The translations under genes and the position numbers were made by a program. From a virus, in IMG/VR virus record IMGVR_UViG_3300038436_000248, positions 21,677 to 85,676 of that record: 64,000 nucleotides of DNA. One strand, written 5' to 3'. Below, piece by piece: positions 7,697-14,851 of this stretch. The notes under the pieces are model-generated. The model had not been told where the DNA came from, searched no databases, and saw nothing but the letters and a program-made list of their open reading frames with translations. Each line of letters begins with the position of its first letter. Position 1 is the first letter of the stretch.

Positions 7697-7724
7697 ATTA
7701 TACCACGCTGTATAAGTATAGCGT
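7697..7724 (-). promoter_or_regulatory. Extended -10 promoter with overlapping near-palindrome
   Basis: On the minus strand TGG-TATAAT (TATAAT at 7702-7697) is an extended -10 lying 30 bases before the gene start at 7667. No good -35 is seen. The 18-base near-palindrome at 7707-7724 (CGCTATACTTATACAGCG on the minus strand) covers the spacer and -35 region and could be an operator; it also contains GC-TATACT, a second possible -10. Confidence 0.5.
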
Positions 7725-7729
7725 AAAAA

Positions 7730-8320
7730 CTAGAACAGGGGAAGCTGTTCTATGGATGTTCTGGCGAACACCCGTGTCCTTGCGGCCATCCATGTAACCG
7801 CCTGGATTTGATGGGGCATAAGCCCTGTGACCTCGGATGCTTCCAGGTACCCATCTGCGATCTCGTTGTATCGCTTACCTGCCAGGGTGCCGGGGTTGAC
7901 ACTGAGGTCTCCCATGGCAATACGTGCTGCCCATACATCGACAGTCACCGCCTTGGAACTGTCAGGCCGCAGGATGTTATCCCAGAAGGACGTCACCTTG
8001 ACCCCGCTCAGCACATCCAGATGGCCTGCAGCGATCTGAAAGGCCTTGAGCTTGTTCGTGCCATAAGTGGCAACCTTGATGCTGTTCGGGTGGATCCCGA
8101 CCTTATGGGCACGCAGCACCGTCAAGGTGTCCGACAGATTGCGTTCCCACTTATTGCGTGGGCTCAATACTGCCAGGACACCTGCCACGTTCTCGAGCGG
8201 CAGCATCAACTCAGTCGCCCAGGTGCGGCACCAGTTGTGCGCTTGCTGGTACCACGTCATCCCCGCCTGGCGGTCCATGCCATCTGCACGGGTGAACAGG
8301 GCCATAATGTTCTCAAGCAT
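7730..8320 (-). CDS. Conserved phage protein of unknown function (LSPRNKWERN motif)
   Basis: Protein of 196 residues, mostly helical. The core GVLAVLSPRNKWERNL and a later VTVDVWAARIAMG look like a conserved phage family I recall only as of unknown function (possibly DUF7178-like); a helix-hairpin-helix, glycosylase-like fold is a guess. The start at 8320 follows GGAGGTACGT. It is upstream of the promoter-like element that serves the next small-gene group. Confidence 0.75.
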   Translation of the reverse strand: MLENIMALFTRADGMDRQAGMTWYQQAHNWCRTWATELMLPLENVAGVLAVLSPRNKWERNLSDTLTVLRAHKVGIHPNSIKVATYGTNKLKAFQIAAGHLDVLSGVKVTSFWDNILRPDSSKAVTVDVWAARIAMGDLSVNPGTLAGKRYNEIADGYLEASEVTGLMPHQIQAVTWMAARTRVFARTSIEQLPLF

Positions 8321-8343
8321 ACGTACCTCCGAAGAAAGTCACC

Positions 8344-8377
8344 GCCGAATTGCGGCAAATCAGGGGCATATGCCCCT
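8344..8377. repeat. Intergenic double hairpin, copy 10
   Basis: Degenerate first hairpin GCCG-AATTG-CGGC (8344-8356), AAATC, then AGGGGC-ATAT-GCCCCT (8362-8377). Confidence 0.72.
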
Positions 8378-8380
8378 GTC

Positions 8381-8743
8381 CTACTCAGTGAACGTTGTCC
8401 ACGCCTTGAACAGGTCTTTATAGTTCACGGTGGCGGAGGGGTATGCCTCCGACTTCAGGAGTGCCCCGTGGCTGTAGAACGTCACGGAACAACCATAGGT
8501 GGCACGCCCATCTCCGAACGGGCAATCTTGCGTGACCAGGCCACGATCCTCCGGGATGCCCAACCCTGGGACGTAATTCCTGACCACACACCCCTCAATT
8601 TGAGGGATGCACACAATATGTGGGGACCTCTTGACCAATCCCGCAAGCTCAATCATCTGGGCCAGGGTGCCCCTGTCAACTGCAAGGGTGTAAAGGAAGC
8701 TCACGCCATGCTGATTAGACTCAGATACGACAGTAATAAACAT
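8381..8743 (-). CDS. Hypothetical phage protein
   Basis: Unrecognised β-rich-looking protein of 120 residues. The start MFITVVSES at 8743 follows GGAGGTGCAT; the longer in-frame reading runs through a hairpin repeat. No metal motif. Confidence 0.72.
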   Translation of the reverse strand: MFITVVSESNQHGVSFLYTLAVDRGTLAQMIELAGLVKRSPHIVCIPQIEGCVVRNYVPGLGIPEDRGLVTQDCPFGDGRATYGCSVTFYSHGALLKSEAYPSATVNYKDLFKAWTTFTE

Positions 8744-8763
8744 ATGCACCTCCAAGGAAGAGT

Positions 8764-8797
8764 GCCACCGGATTGTGGCAAATAGGGGCATGCGCCC
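8764..8797. repeat. Intergenic double hairpin, copy 11
   Basis: GCCAC-CGGATT-GTGGC (8764-8779), AAATA, then GGGGC-ATGC-GCCCC (8784-8797). First hairpin identical to copy 1. Confidence 0.8.
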
Positions 8798-8802
8798 CTG
8801 TC

Positions 8803-9054
8803 TTATGCGTTCACCGTGAGGAAGTCTTCAAGGTGAAGGTTCTCGATTACCTGCCATGCAGGCACGTGGGCAATCATCCCACTCTGGGATCTCACCAGGC
8901 CATCAGAATTGATCCAGCGTTCCGGGTCATCCTCATTTACGGCCTCAATCGCCTTTTTAGCAACGCCCATCCACTCGGGCATCGGGGGGTAGACGTTATG
9001 CTGCAGGTGATTCGTAAGAGCCACATGAAACCGAATTGCAGTTGCTCCAGTCAT
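8803..9054 (-). CDS. Small hypothetical phage protein
   Basis: Unrecognised protein of 83 residues. The start MTGATAIRF at 9054 follows AAAGGAGTTGAAA. The C-terminus ends ENLHLEDFLTVNA. Flanked by double hairpins on both sides. Confidence 0.7.
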   Translation of the reverse strand: MTGATAIRFHVALTNHLQHNVYPPMPEWMGVAKKAIEAVNEDDPERWINSDGLVRSQSGMIAHVPAWQVIENLHLEDFLTVNA

Positions 9055-9073
9055 TTTCAACTCCTTTTGAAAC

Positions 9074-9110
9074 GCCACCGGATTGCGGCAAATGGGGGGC
9101 TTATCGCCCC
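9074..9110. repeat. Intergenic double hairpin, copy 12
   Basis: GCCAC-CGGATT-GCGGC (9074-9089), AAAT, then GGGG-GGCTTATCG-CCCC (9094-9110). The second stem overlaps the 3' end of the downstream gene. Confidence 0.72.
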
Positions 9111-9283
9111 TTGTGATACTCAACCATGGCGTCCCAGGCGTCACTCCATGAAGCATGGGGCCCAGAAACCATATCCCATGACCCACGGCCATGCAGTGCG
9201 TCATTCCCTGGGGTCTCTGATACAATCGCGTACTCATCATTCCGATGTAGCACATAGAACTCAACATGTGTTTCTTCAGGCAT
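9101..9283 (-). CDS. Small hypothetical phage protein
   Basis: Unrecognised protein of 60 residues. MPEETHVEFYVL resembles the N-termini of the ITKEE-tail genes at the left edge, but the ITKEE tail is absent. The start at 9283 follows TAGGAGGATAGT, a strong ribosome binding site. Confidence 0.7.
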   Translation of the reverse strand: MPEETHVEFYVLHRNDEYAIVSETPGNDALHGRGSWDMVSGPHASWSDAWDAMVEYHKGR

Positions 9284-9284
9284 A

Positions 9285-9605
9285 CTATCCTCCTATATAG
9301 ATCTTGCTGCGATTGCGGGGCTGATTTGAACCACGCAGGATGATATTGACAATATCGCCCCGCTTGGTACCGTCTGGGCGCTTGCAGACAATCCAGATCT
9401 CATCACCCCAGGCACCGGGTGCATTCACAGGCGCATCCAGGCGCTTCACGAACACCCAGGTCTCTTGCCCGACCTCAAGTTCAGGAATGCATTCCAGAAC
9501 TGCAGCTGCTTCCTGCACGGTCACAAGACCCGCCAGGCGCAGGTGCAGGCGCTCCTGAAAATGGGCCGTGACTTTCAGGCCCGATTTGAAGAATGTTTTG
9601 AACAT
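9285..9605 (-). CDS. Hypothetical phage protein
   Basis: Unrecognised protein of 106 residues. The start MFKTFFKSG at 9605 follows AAGGAGGTACGT. The N-terminal stretch HFQERLHLRLAG faintly recalls HFxxR small nuclease-like proteins, but the rest does not support it. Confidence 0.7.
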   Translation of the reverse strand: MFKTFFKSGLKVTAHFQERLHLRLAGLVTVQEAAAVLECIPELEVGQETWVFVKRLDAPVNAPGAWGDEIWIVCKRPDGTKRGDIVNIILRGSNQPRNRSKIYIGG

Positions 9606-9644
9606 ACGTACCTCCTTGAAAATGGGGGGCACAAGGCCCCCTGA

Positions 9645-9872
9645 TTATTTGGACAGAATGCCCTGGACCACGTCCAGGTTTTGGCCGCCATTCATGCGGC
9701 CTACGACTGCAGTGGCACCATCAACCACTGCACCATTGACGGCACTTGATGCACCGTCGGAAGCCCCATCAAGGAGCTGGTTAGCTTCGTTTTCCATGCG
9801 CTCACCAAAGACCCCCAAGGCCGCCAGAATAATAATGACGGCAATCAAGAACAGCAAACCCAAGACTTTCAT
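9645..9872 (-). CDS. Small membrane protein
   Basis: Protein of 75 residues with one strong N-terminal membrane segment (about residues 3-22, LGLLFLIAVIIILAALGVF) followed by a Gly/Ala/Asp/Asn-rich tail. The start at 9872 follows AAAGGATCTGTG. An exposed tail on a membrane anchor is likely; the role is unknown. Its stop lies at a single GGGGGGC/GCCCCC hairpin (9625-9643). Confidence 0.72.
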   Translation of the reverse strand: MKVLGLLFLIAVIIILAALGVFGERMENEANQLLDGASDGASSAVNGAVVDGATAVVGRMNGGQNLDVVQGILSK

Positions 9873-9892
9873 CACAGATCCTTTCTGAACAA

Positions 9893-10437
9893 GCTTGCCG
9901 GATTGCAAGCTTCAAAAATGCCCAAGCTACGCACTTGGGCACTTGTGAAGCCCCCGCAAGCGCAACCTTGCGGGTCTGATATGATTCCCCGGTCTCGTTC
10001 ACCCCTTGACCAGGGTCGGTTTGTGCAATCGCACTGCACACAAGGGCTCTCATTATCTCTGGCCCCCGAAGGGGCAGCCACTGGCTCCGGCTCTTTTGGA
10101 CAGCTCTCGGCTCCCCGGCGGTTTGCCCGCCAGGCCCGTGCCCTAAGATGACCGCTCCAGGCATCACCCGTTGTTTGATTTCCCAGTTTGTTCATCTGGG
10201 GGGGTATCGCAGACCAGTTCCACGCTTTCCGCTCCGATTCCGTTACCGCTGGCGCTGCTCCCGTGTATGGCACTACCGTTCTCACATTACCCTCAGACTT
10301 CGAACCACTCGCCCGCTTAGGGCACACCTAAGCCGCCCCCCACCTACCGGATTCTCTAGTCCTACTCTATTCCTGAGTAAGGCCTTGCCAATTTTTAAAG
10401 TTCAGGTACTACCCAATAGGCCGTCCTTGGCCGCCCG
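9893..10437 (-). ncRNA. Candidate large structured noncoding RNA, block 1
   Basis: No credible gene occupies these 545 bases; reading frames here are short and arginine/proline-rich. Strong hairpins follow one another: GCTTGC-CGGATT-GCAAGC (9893-9910), GCCCAAG...CTTGGGC (9920-9940), CCGCAAG...CTTGCGG near 9954-9973, GTGCAATCGCACTGCAC near 10022, CCCC-GAA-GGGG near 10066, GGCGG-TTTG-CCCGCC near 10118. The neighbours are transcribed leftwards, so the minus strand is assumed, just downstream of the gene at 10440-10823. Size and density recall the GOLLD, ROOL or HEARO classes of large RNAs found in phages, but I cannot assign one. Confidence 0.5.
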
Positions 10438-10439
10438 GA

Positions 10440-10823
10440 CTACTTGCGTCCGCCGGGATTCTTCAAATTCGAGACCTTGATCAGGCCTTGGTACGTGACC
10501 ACCCGCCCGCCCTTGCGATAGGTCACCCGCCCGGAAACCACGTTCACAAACAGGTGTCCAAAAGCTTCATTCGCACGGGCGTTGTAGCCCTCGCTGGCGT
10601 CCAGCTCCAGCTCTATCGGGTCAATCTGAAGCCACTTGGGCACCCGGCGCCCGTCCTTGTCAAGGGCTTTGCAATAGCCCTCAATTATCAGGACGTGAGT
10701 CCGCTCGGGCTTGGGCTTGGCGGGGGCGAGACTGCGAAACTCGCCCGTGTTGCCCAATTCCTTTGCTTCCCGGCGCCGGGCGGCGAGATCTGCCGCTTGA
10801 CGCAATTTGCCCTCTTTACTCAT
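10440..10823 (-). CDS. Hypothetical basic protein next to structured RNA
   Basis: Unrecognised protein of 127 residues with a basic N-terminus (LAARRREAKEL) and basic C-terminus (YRKGGRVVTYQG ... NPGGRK). The start MSKEGKLRQ at 10823 follows AAAGGTGAGG. Its 3' end is 3 bases from the structured noncoding block, so it could bind that RNA (inference only). A promoter-like element and an inverted repeat lie at 10873-10920. Confidence 0.7.
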   Translation of the reverse strand: MSKEGKLRQAADLAARRREAKELGNTGEFRSLAPAKPKPERTHVLIIEGYCKALDKDGRRVPKWLQIDPIELELDASEGYNARANEAFGHLFVNVVSGRVTYRKGGRVVTYQGLIKVSNLKNPGGRK

Positions 10824-10872
10824 TCCAGACCTCACCTTTCTGCCCCGCCGGGGCGCTGTGTTTTGTTCGATG

Positions 10873-10920
10873 ACCTAATAATAGCGATACCACACGGTAT
10901 TAGGTTAGTAGATATTTGCA
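10873..10920 (-). promoter_or_regulatory. Extended -10 promoter with inverted repeat
   Basis: Minus strand: GGCTATGC-AAATAT, -10 AAATAT at 10917-10912 with TGC just upstream, closely matching the element at 18710 (GGCTATGC-TAATAT). Just downstream is an inverted repeat, ACCTAATA (10873-10880) with TATTAGGT (10898-10905), suited to an operator or a 5' leader hairpin for the gene starting at 10823. Confidence 0.5.
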
Positions 10921-10935
10921 TAGCCTAAAAATAGG

Positions 10936-11544
10936 TGGTGGGATGCCAGGTGCCAAAAAAGGGCAAAAACAGGGACGCCGTCCCCCAAAAGTGGCAAAAA
11001 ATGGTGCCAAAGTGGGGGAGTGTTGGGGAAAAGTGCGCAGGAGCGCCCAAAGTGAATCCCCTCAGAAATCGGTGTTTTTGTTTTCAAATTTTTAAATTTT
11101 TCACGTGAAAATTTTCCGCCCCCCAAATTTCCCCCTCTCGCAACCCCCTCCCTTCGAGCGTCAAGAATTTCCTCCATCCCACAGTTCCATTCTCATATGT
11201 TCCAAAGTTCCCCCCACGTCTCAGTGCCCTTCTCTATGCAGCATGGAATCTCTCACGCCCCCTTGATTTTTATCCCCCGCCGTTTTTGCTTTTCCCCCCG
11301 CCGTGCACATGAACTTATTGCCCCCCGCCGCTGTTCCACTTATATCAATGTCTGCATATCAGAAGGAATGCAAGCGACTACCTCTATTGTTGTGAATCAG
11401 GTACAATGGTTAGTGGGATGGCCTTTGGACTACAAGCTTTGGATGGGTGGGAATATAATATCCTTGTATCAGGATGCTGAATAATCAGTAGTTGGTTGAC
11501 TGTGATTGGTATTTCTTTGGGAAATGTAAAGGAAGCGTCAAGCC
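10936..11544. other. C-rich intergenic spacer with repeated CCCCCGCCG
   Basis: About 600 bases without a supported gene, between leftward genes and the rightward restriction-modification-like cassette. It contains three copies of CCCCCGCCG at about 11274, 11297 and 11327, runs of C, and the palindrome TTTTCACGTGAAAA at 11098-11111. A 38-residue frame near 11374-11484 has a poor start. Base composition changes sharply to AT-rich at the cassette boundary. Confidence 0.6.
11098..11111. repeat. CACGTG-centred palindrome, copy 1
   Basis: Perfect 14-base palindrome TTTTCACGTGAAAA in an intergenic spacer. The same 14-mer occurs at 17911-17924 and 34272-34285. Confidence 0.7.
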
Positions 11545-12498
11545 ATGGCAAAAACAAAAGGAAACAGTAATTTACATTTATCCCGTGCTGGTAAGACTGA
11601 TGAGTTTTACACAGAAATATCCCTCATTGAGAAAGAGCTCCGCCATTACAAACACTTTTTCAAGGGGAAGACGGTTTTTTGTAACTGTGATGATCCCCAA
11701 GAAAGTAATTTTTGGAAATATTTCGAATTGAATTTTGAACGACTTGAATTGAAAAAACTTATCTCCACCCATTACGAAACAGATATTCCGTCTTATAAAC
11801 TGGAGCTCAAACAGGATGTCAACAATGACGGCAAGGTGACTGCGCTTGATATTATACATACCCCGCTCCGGCAGAACGGGGACTTCCGAAGCCCCGAGTG
11901 CAAAGAGATTATGCAAAACGCAGATGTGATTGTTACCAACCCCCCCTTCTCTTTGTTTAGGGAATATGTTGCCCAGCTAATAGAATATGAAAAACATTTT
12001 TTAATAATTGGCAACCAGAATGCGATTACATACAAGGAAATTTTCCCTCTCTTCAAGGATAATAAAACATGGCTTGGTTATACGAGTGGGCATTTCTGGT
12101 TCAGAGTCCCCGATGACTATGAAGTAAAGAAAACAGACTTCAAAATTGATGAGGTGGGCAAGAAGTGGCGGCGCATGGGAAATATTTGCTGGTTTACAAA
12201 TATTGATATAGAAAAACGTCACGAAAACCTCACGCTTTTTAGAAACTACACACCGGAAAAGTATCCCAAATATGATAATTATGATGCCATCAATGTTGAT
12301 AAAACAGTCGATATACCATGTGATTACTTTGGGGTCATGGGTGTGCCAATTACTTTTATTGACAAACACAATCCGGAACAGTTTGAACTTTTAGGATTGG
12401 ATGACCATAGATGCCCATGGCTTGGTCATGGTCCTTCTCTCAACGGCAAGACACTGTATAGGCGAATAATAATCCGCCGCCGACAGCAGGGTAATTAG
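11545..12498 (+). CDS. EcoRI-family adenine-specific DNA methyltransferase
   Basis: Protein of 317 residues. The N-terminus KTDEFYTEISLIEKEL, FCNCDDPQESNFWKYF (45-60) and NPPFSLFREY (132-141, motif IV of N6-adenine methyltransferases) match the EcoRI methylase family. It transfers methyl groups from S-adenosylmethionine to adenine in a short recognition site. The start at 11545 follows AAAGGAAG. It is AT-rich compared with its neighbours, on the opposite strand to them, and is followed after 8 bases by a DUF262/HNH nuclease gene, so the pair looks like an acquired restriction-modification unit. The recognition site cannot be read from sequence. Confidence 0.9.
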   Translation: MAKTKGNSNLHLSRAGKTDEFYTEISLIEKELRHYKHFFKGKTVFCNCDDPQESNFWKYFELNFERLELKKLISTHYETDIPSYKLELKQDVNNDGKVTALDIIHTPLRQNGDFRSPECKEIMQNADVIVTNPPFSLFREYVAQLIEYEKHFLIIGNQNAITYKEIFPLFKDNKTWLGYTSGHFWFRVPDDYEVKKTDFKIDEVGKKWRRMGNICWFTNIDIEKRHENLTLFRNYTPEKYPKYDNYDAINVDKTVDIPCDYFGVMGVPITFIDKHNPEQFELLGLDDHRCPWLGHGPSLNGKTLYRRIIIRRRQQGN

Positions 12499-12506
12499 GA
12501 GTACCA

Positions 12507-13598
12507 ATGAAAATTGAATTGAATGAGATAAAGATTGAGGAAGTTGTGGACGGATATGCGGACAGCGCAGAAAATGGCGTTGTAGGCTATGGGGGATTGC
12601 TGAACATTCGTCCGGCTTTCCAGCGTGAGTTTATCTATAAAGAAAAGCAAAGGAATGAAGTTCTAAACACCGTTCGTCACAATTTCCCTCTGAACGTTAT
12701 GTATTGGGTAAAAAGTGAGGGGGGTAAATTTGAGATGCTTGATGGACAACAGAGAACGATAAGTATTTGTCAATACATCAATGGGGACTACTCAATCGAC
12801 TATCAATATTTTCACAACCTCACTACAGACGAGCAGCGGCAGATATTAGAATACAAGCTGATGATTTATATTTGCGATGGAACAGACAAGGAAAAACTGG
12901 ACTGGTTCAAGATAATCAACATCGCTGGGGAGCAGCTGACAATGCAGGAATTGAGAAACGCCATTTATACAGGGGAGTGGCTGACAGATGCTAAAAAGTA
13001 TTTTAGTAAAAGTGGTTGCCCCGCCTATAATATTGCCAGCCATTACCTGAAAGGATCAGCTATCCGGCAGGACTATCTTGAAACTGTAATTTACTGGATT
13101 GCAGCAAAGGAGAATAAACAAATTGAAGACTATATGGCTGAGCATCAACATGAACCTTCGGCCAATGAATTATGGCTCTACTTCAGTTCTGTTATAAATT
13201 GGGTGAAAGTCACATTCCCAAATTACCGCAGTGAAATGAAAGGGCTTGATTGGGGTTTGTATTACAATAAATTCGGTTCTGAAAAATACGACCCGAGAGC
13301 CCTTGAAAGCAGGGTTGTTTCCCTCATGGAAGATGAAGATGTAACACGCACTGCTGGAATTTATGAATACCTTCTTGATGGTGAAGAGAAACATTTGAAC
13401 ATACGAGCATTTTCAAAAAAAATGAGGCGTGCGGGCTATGAGCGGCAAAAAGGGATTTGTCCCGTATGTAAAAAGCATTTTGAGTATGAGGAAATGGAAG
13501 CAGACCATATAAAACCATGGCATGAAGGAGGGACTACATCTGCGGACAATTGCCAGATGTTATGCAAAGATGATAACCGCAGAAAATCAGGGAAATGA
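12507..13598 (+). CDS. DUF262 and HNH endonuclease, putative restriction partner
   Basis: Protein of 363 residues. The N-terminal DUF262 (GmrS-like) domain carries RPAFQREF (35-42) and the nucleotide-binding signature DGQQRT (79-84). The C-terminal HNH domain has CPVC (318-321), the DH of the HNH core at 333-334, His339, Asn348 and CQMLC. DUF262-HNH proteins act as nucleases, as in GmrSD type IV systems or paired with methyltransferases. The start at 12507 follows TTAGGAG. Immediately downstream of the EcoRI-type methyltransferase, so it most likely cuts DNA lacking that methyl mark; a modification-dependent enzyme is the alternative. Confidence 0.88.
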   Translation: MKIELNEIKIEEVVDGYADSAENGVVGYGGLLNIRPAFQREFIYKEKQRNEVLNTVRHNFPLNVMYWVKSEGGKFEMLDGQQRTISICQYINGDYSIDYQYFHNLTTDEQRQILEYKLMIYICDGTDKEKLDWFKIINIAGEQLTMQELRNAIYTGEWLTDAKKYFSKSGCPAYNIASHYLKGSAIRQDYLETVIYWIAAKENKQIEDYMAEHQHEPSANELWLYFSSVINWVKVTFPNYRSEMKGLDWGLYYNKFGSEKYDPRALESRVVSLMEDEDVTRTAGIYEYLLDGEEKHLNIRAFSKKMRRAGYERQKGICPVCKKHFEYEEMEADHIKPWHEGGTTSADNCQMLCKDDNRRKSGK

Positions 13599-13604
13599 AA
13601 CACG

Positions 13605-13676
13605 TGCAGCGTAAAAGAAAAGACCAGCCTTATTGGGGCTGATCCTGTTTTGCTTATTTACTGCTGCGTTTTTACC
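13605..13676. terminator. Nested bidirectional terminator
   Basis: Inner stem GACCAGCC (13622-13629) with GGCTGATC (13637-13644), followed on the minus strand by TTTTCTTTT. An outer stem GCAGCGTAAA...TTTACTGCTGC is followed on the plus strand by GTTTTT. It separates the convergent restriction-like cassette and the leftward gene at 13672. Confidence 0.75.
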
Positions 13677-14073
13677 CGTCCTGGGACTGCTCCATGGGCC
13701 TGCCGCATTTCGGGCAGTAGTTGTACCCATGTTCTTTCGGGGTGGCTATTTCAAAGATAAATGCCTCCCCACAGTTTGTTTCCCAACGATCCCCATATTC
13801 ATCGTATACATATTTCCACAGACAAACGTCAGGGTTGTCCACTTTTGGATATGCCCTGGTGCTCCACTTTTTGATGGCCTCTTCCTTTGTGGGGAATAGA
13901 TCTGTCATTGGCCCCTCCAGTGGACATGGGGCTGCTGCGCCCAGCGCTTCCTTCATCGGGTTCCAGGAGCATCCAGCAGTCCAACCACCAGCTCGTTCAA
14001 TTGCTTCCCCAGGGTTTCCACAAAACGGGCATGATGGAATAGGGAGCTCTTTGGGTTCTTCAAGGGTATCCAT
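13672..14073 (-). CDS. Lar-like double zinc-ribbon protein
   Basis: Protein of 133 residues. The N-terminal half (CPFCGN ... CPLEGP ... EEAIKKWSTRA) has the layout of the Lar restriction-alleviation family; the C-terminal half carries a second ribbon ending YNYCPKCGRPME. Lar proteins modulate type I restriction in lambdoid phages, but most homologs so named are untested. The start at 14073 follows TAGGAGG. It sits next to the restriction-like cassette, transcribed towards it. Confidence 0.7.
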   Translation of the reverse strand: MDTLEEPKELPIPSCPFCGNPGEAIERAGGWTAGCSWNPMKEALGAAAPCPLEGPMTDLFPTKEEAIKKWSTRAYPKVDNPDVCLWKYVYDEYGDRWETNCGEAFIFEIATPKEHGYNYCPKCGRPMEQSQDG

Positions 14074-14080
14074 AAGCCTC

Positions 14081-14620
14081 CTAAAAAAGTTCTGTGAGAG
14101 AGCTGATGCCCTTCTTCATTTCACGGCTATCCTGCGCTGATGAGACATCTAATAGCATCTGCGTGGAAATCTGCTCCATTCCAATTGAGCGGGAGAGGAG
14201 ATCAAAATAATCCAGTGCCGCCTCTATGTCCTTCAAAATGATCGAAGTGGACTGCTTGACAAATGCGTGGTTGTGGGGGTTGGCGTCCTCCATGGTCACG
14301 ACAATATGCTTGCCTGCCTGGAACGCCCACGCCATTTCCATGATCGTACCAATGGATACCCGCCCCGCCCAGAGAAAGTTTGCCCACATAATGTCCGCCT
14401 GGGAAACGAACCACTTGTCCCTGGACACAATCACGGGGTCTTCCAGAAGGGTTTTCATGCTATGCGCAGGTAAGTTTTCGTTTCTAAGGAGATCCATATC
14501 CATGAAGGGAAGGATTACCTGGTAGCCCATAGCTTCTAAGGCATCTTTTCTCCCAAGGAAGTCCTCCCGTATGGCTTCCTTGCTTTTCCCTGTGATAGGT
14601 CCTGCCAAATAGACTTTCAT
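14081..14620 (-). CDS. Nucleoside 2-deoxyribosyltransferase-like protein
   Basis: Protein of 179 residues. YLAGPITG at 4-11, the acidic helix GTIMEMAWAFQAGK and a preceding stretch WANFLWAGRVS fit the nucleoside 2-deoxyribosyltransferase superfamily, which moves deoxyribose between bases or hydrolyses nucleotides (salvage or DNA-base modification). The C-terminal 45 residues after the core are an extra helical segment. The start ATG at 14620 lacks a strong Shine-Dalgarno site. Groups with dUTPase, Nmad1-like and NrdJ as nucleotide metabolism. Confidence 0.82.
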   Translation of the reverse strand: MKVYLAGPITGKSKEAIREDFLGRKDALEAMGYQVILPFMDMDLLRNENLPAHSMKTLLEDPVIVSRDKWFVSQADIMWANFLWAGRVSIGTIMEMAWAFQAGKHIVVTMEDANPHNHAFVKQSTSIILKDIEAALDYFDLLSRSIGMEQISTQMLLDVSSAQDSREMKKGISSLTELF

Positions 14621-14629
14621 ATGGCCTCT

Positions 14630-14782
14630 CTAGTAGTACTCTTGCTGTGTGCGTTTGGCACACGCTGTCAGAACAAGGATGGCGATGTAGACCAGGAAAA
14701 TGTGAATGTCCACGTGCTTTACTGATACCAGCATAAGCAGCGTGGACAACACTTGGATACTAAACAGGATTTTATTTCTCAT
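14630..14782 (-). CDS. Small membrane protein (50 residues)
   Basis: MRNKILFSIQVLSTLLMLVS is followed by a short basic link and a second hydrophobic stretch HIFLVYIAILVLTACA, so two membrane segments are likely. The start ATG at 14782-14780 follows AAAGGAGCATAGATAA, a good ribosome binding site, and the stop TAG is at 14632-14630. It lies 44 bases after the extended -10 promoter at 14826. Function unknown. Confidence 0.65.
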   Translation of the reverse strand: MRNKILFSIQVLSTLLMLVSVKHVDIHIFLVYIAILVLTACAKRTQQEYY

Positions 14783-14825
14783 TTATCTATGCTCCTTTAC
14801 AGACTGCTTGAAATACTGTAAAGTA

Positions 14826-14836
14826 ATTATAGCATA
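14826..14836 (-). promoter_or_regulatory. Extended -10 promoter
   Basis: Minus strand TATGC-TATAAT with TATAAT at 14831-14826, a perfect -10 with TGC extension. The -35 position is AT-rich without a clear hexamer. It would drive the small membrane gene at 14630-14782 and the genes after it. Confidence 0.6.
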
Positions 14837-14851
14837 GATAATATATATTTA

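Noticed and set aside
1801-9110. Double hairpins as CRISPR repeats or simple terminators
   Set aside because: Spacing is set by genes, there are no spacers, and T-runs after the hairpins are absent on the transcribed strand.
9802-10327. Overlapping frames of 110-151 codons in the structured block at 9893
   Set aside because: Arginine/proline-rich products, no ribosome binding sites, and inconsistent frames; hairpins explain the sequence better.
11098-11111. Calling the CACGTG palindromes true ParB parS sites
   Set aside because: The flanking G and C of TGTTTCACGTGAAACA are absent, and no ParB or ParA gene is in the window.
11374-11484. Short plus-strand frame MQATTSIVVNQVQW...
   Set aside because: Start codon is one base from a possible Shine-Dalgarno site and the product is only about 37 residues with no support; could be a remnant.
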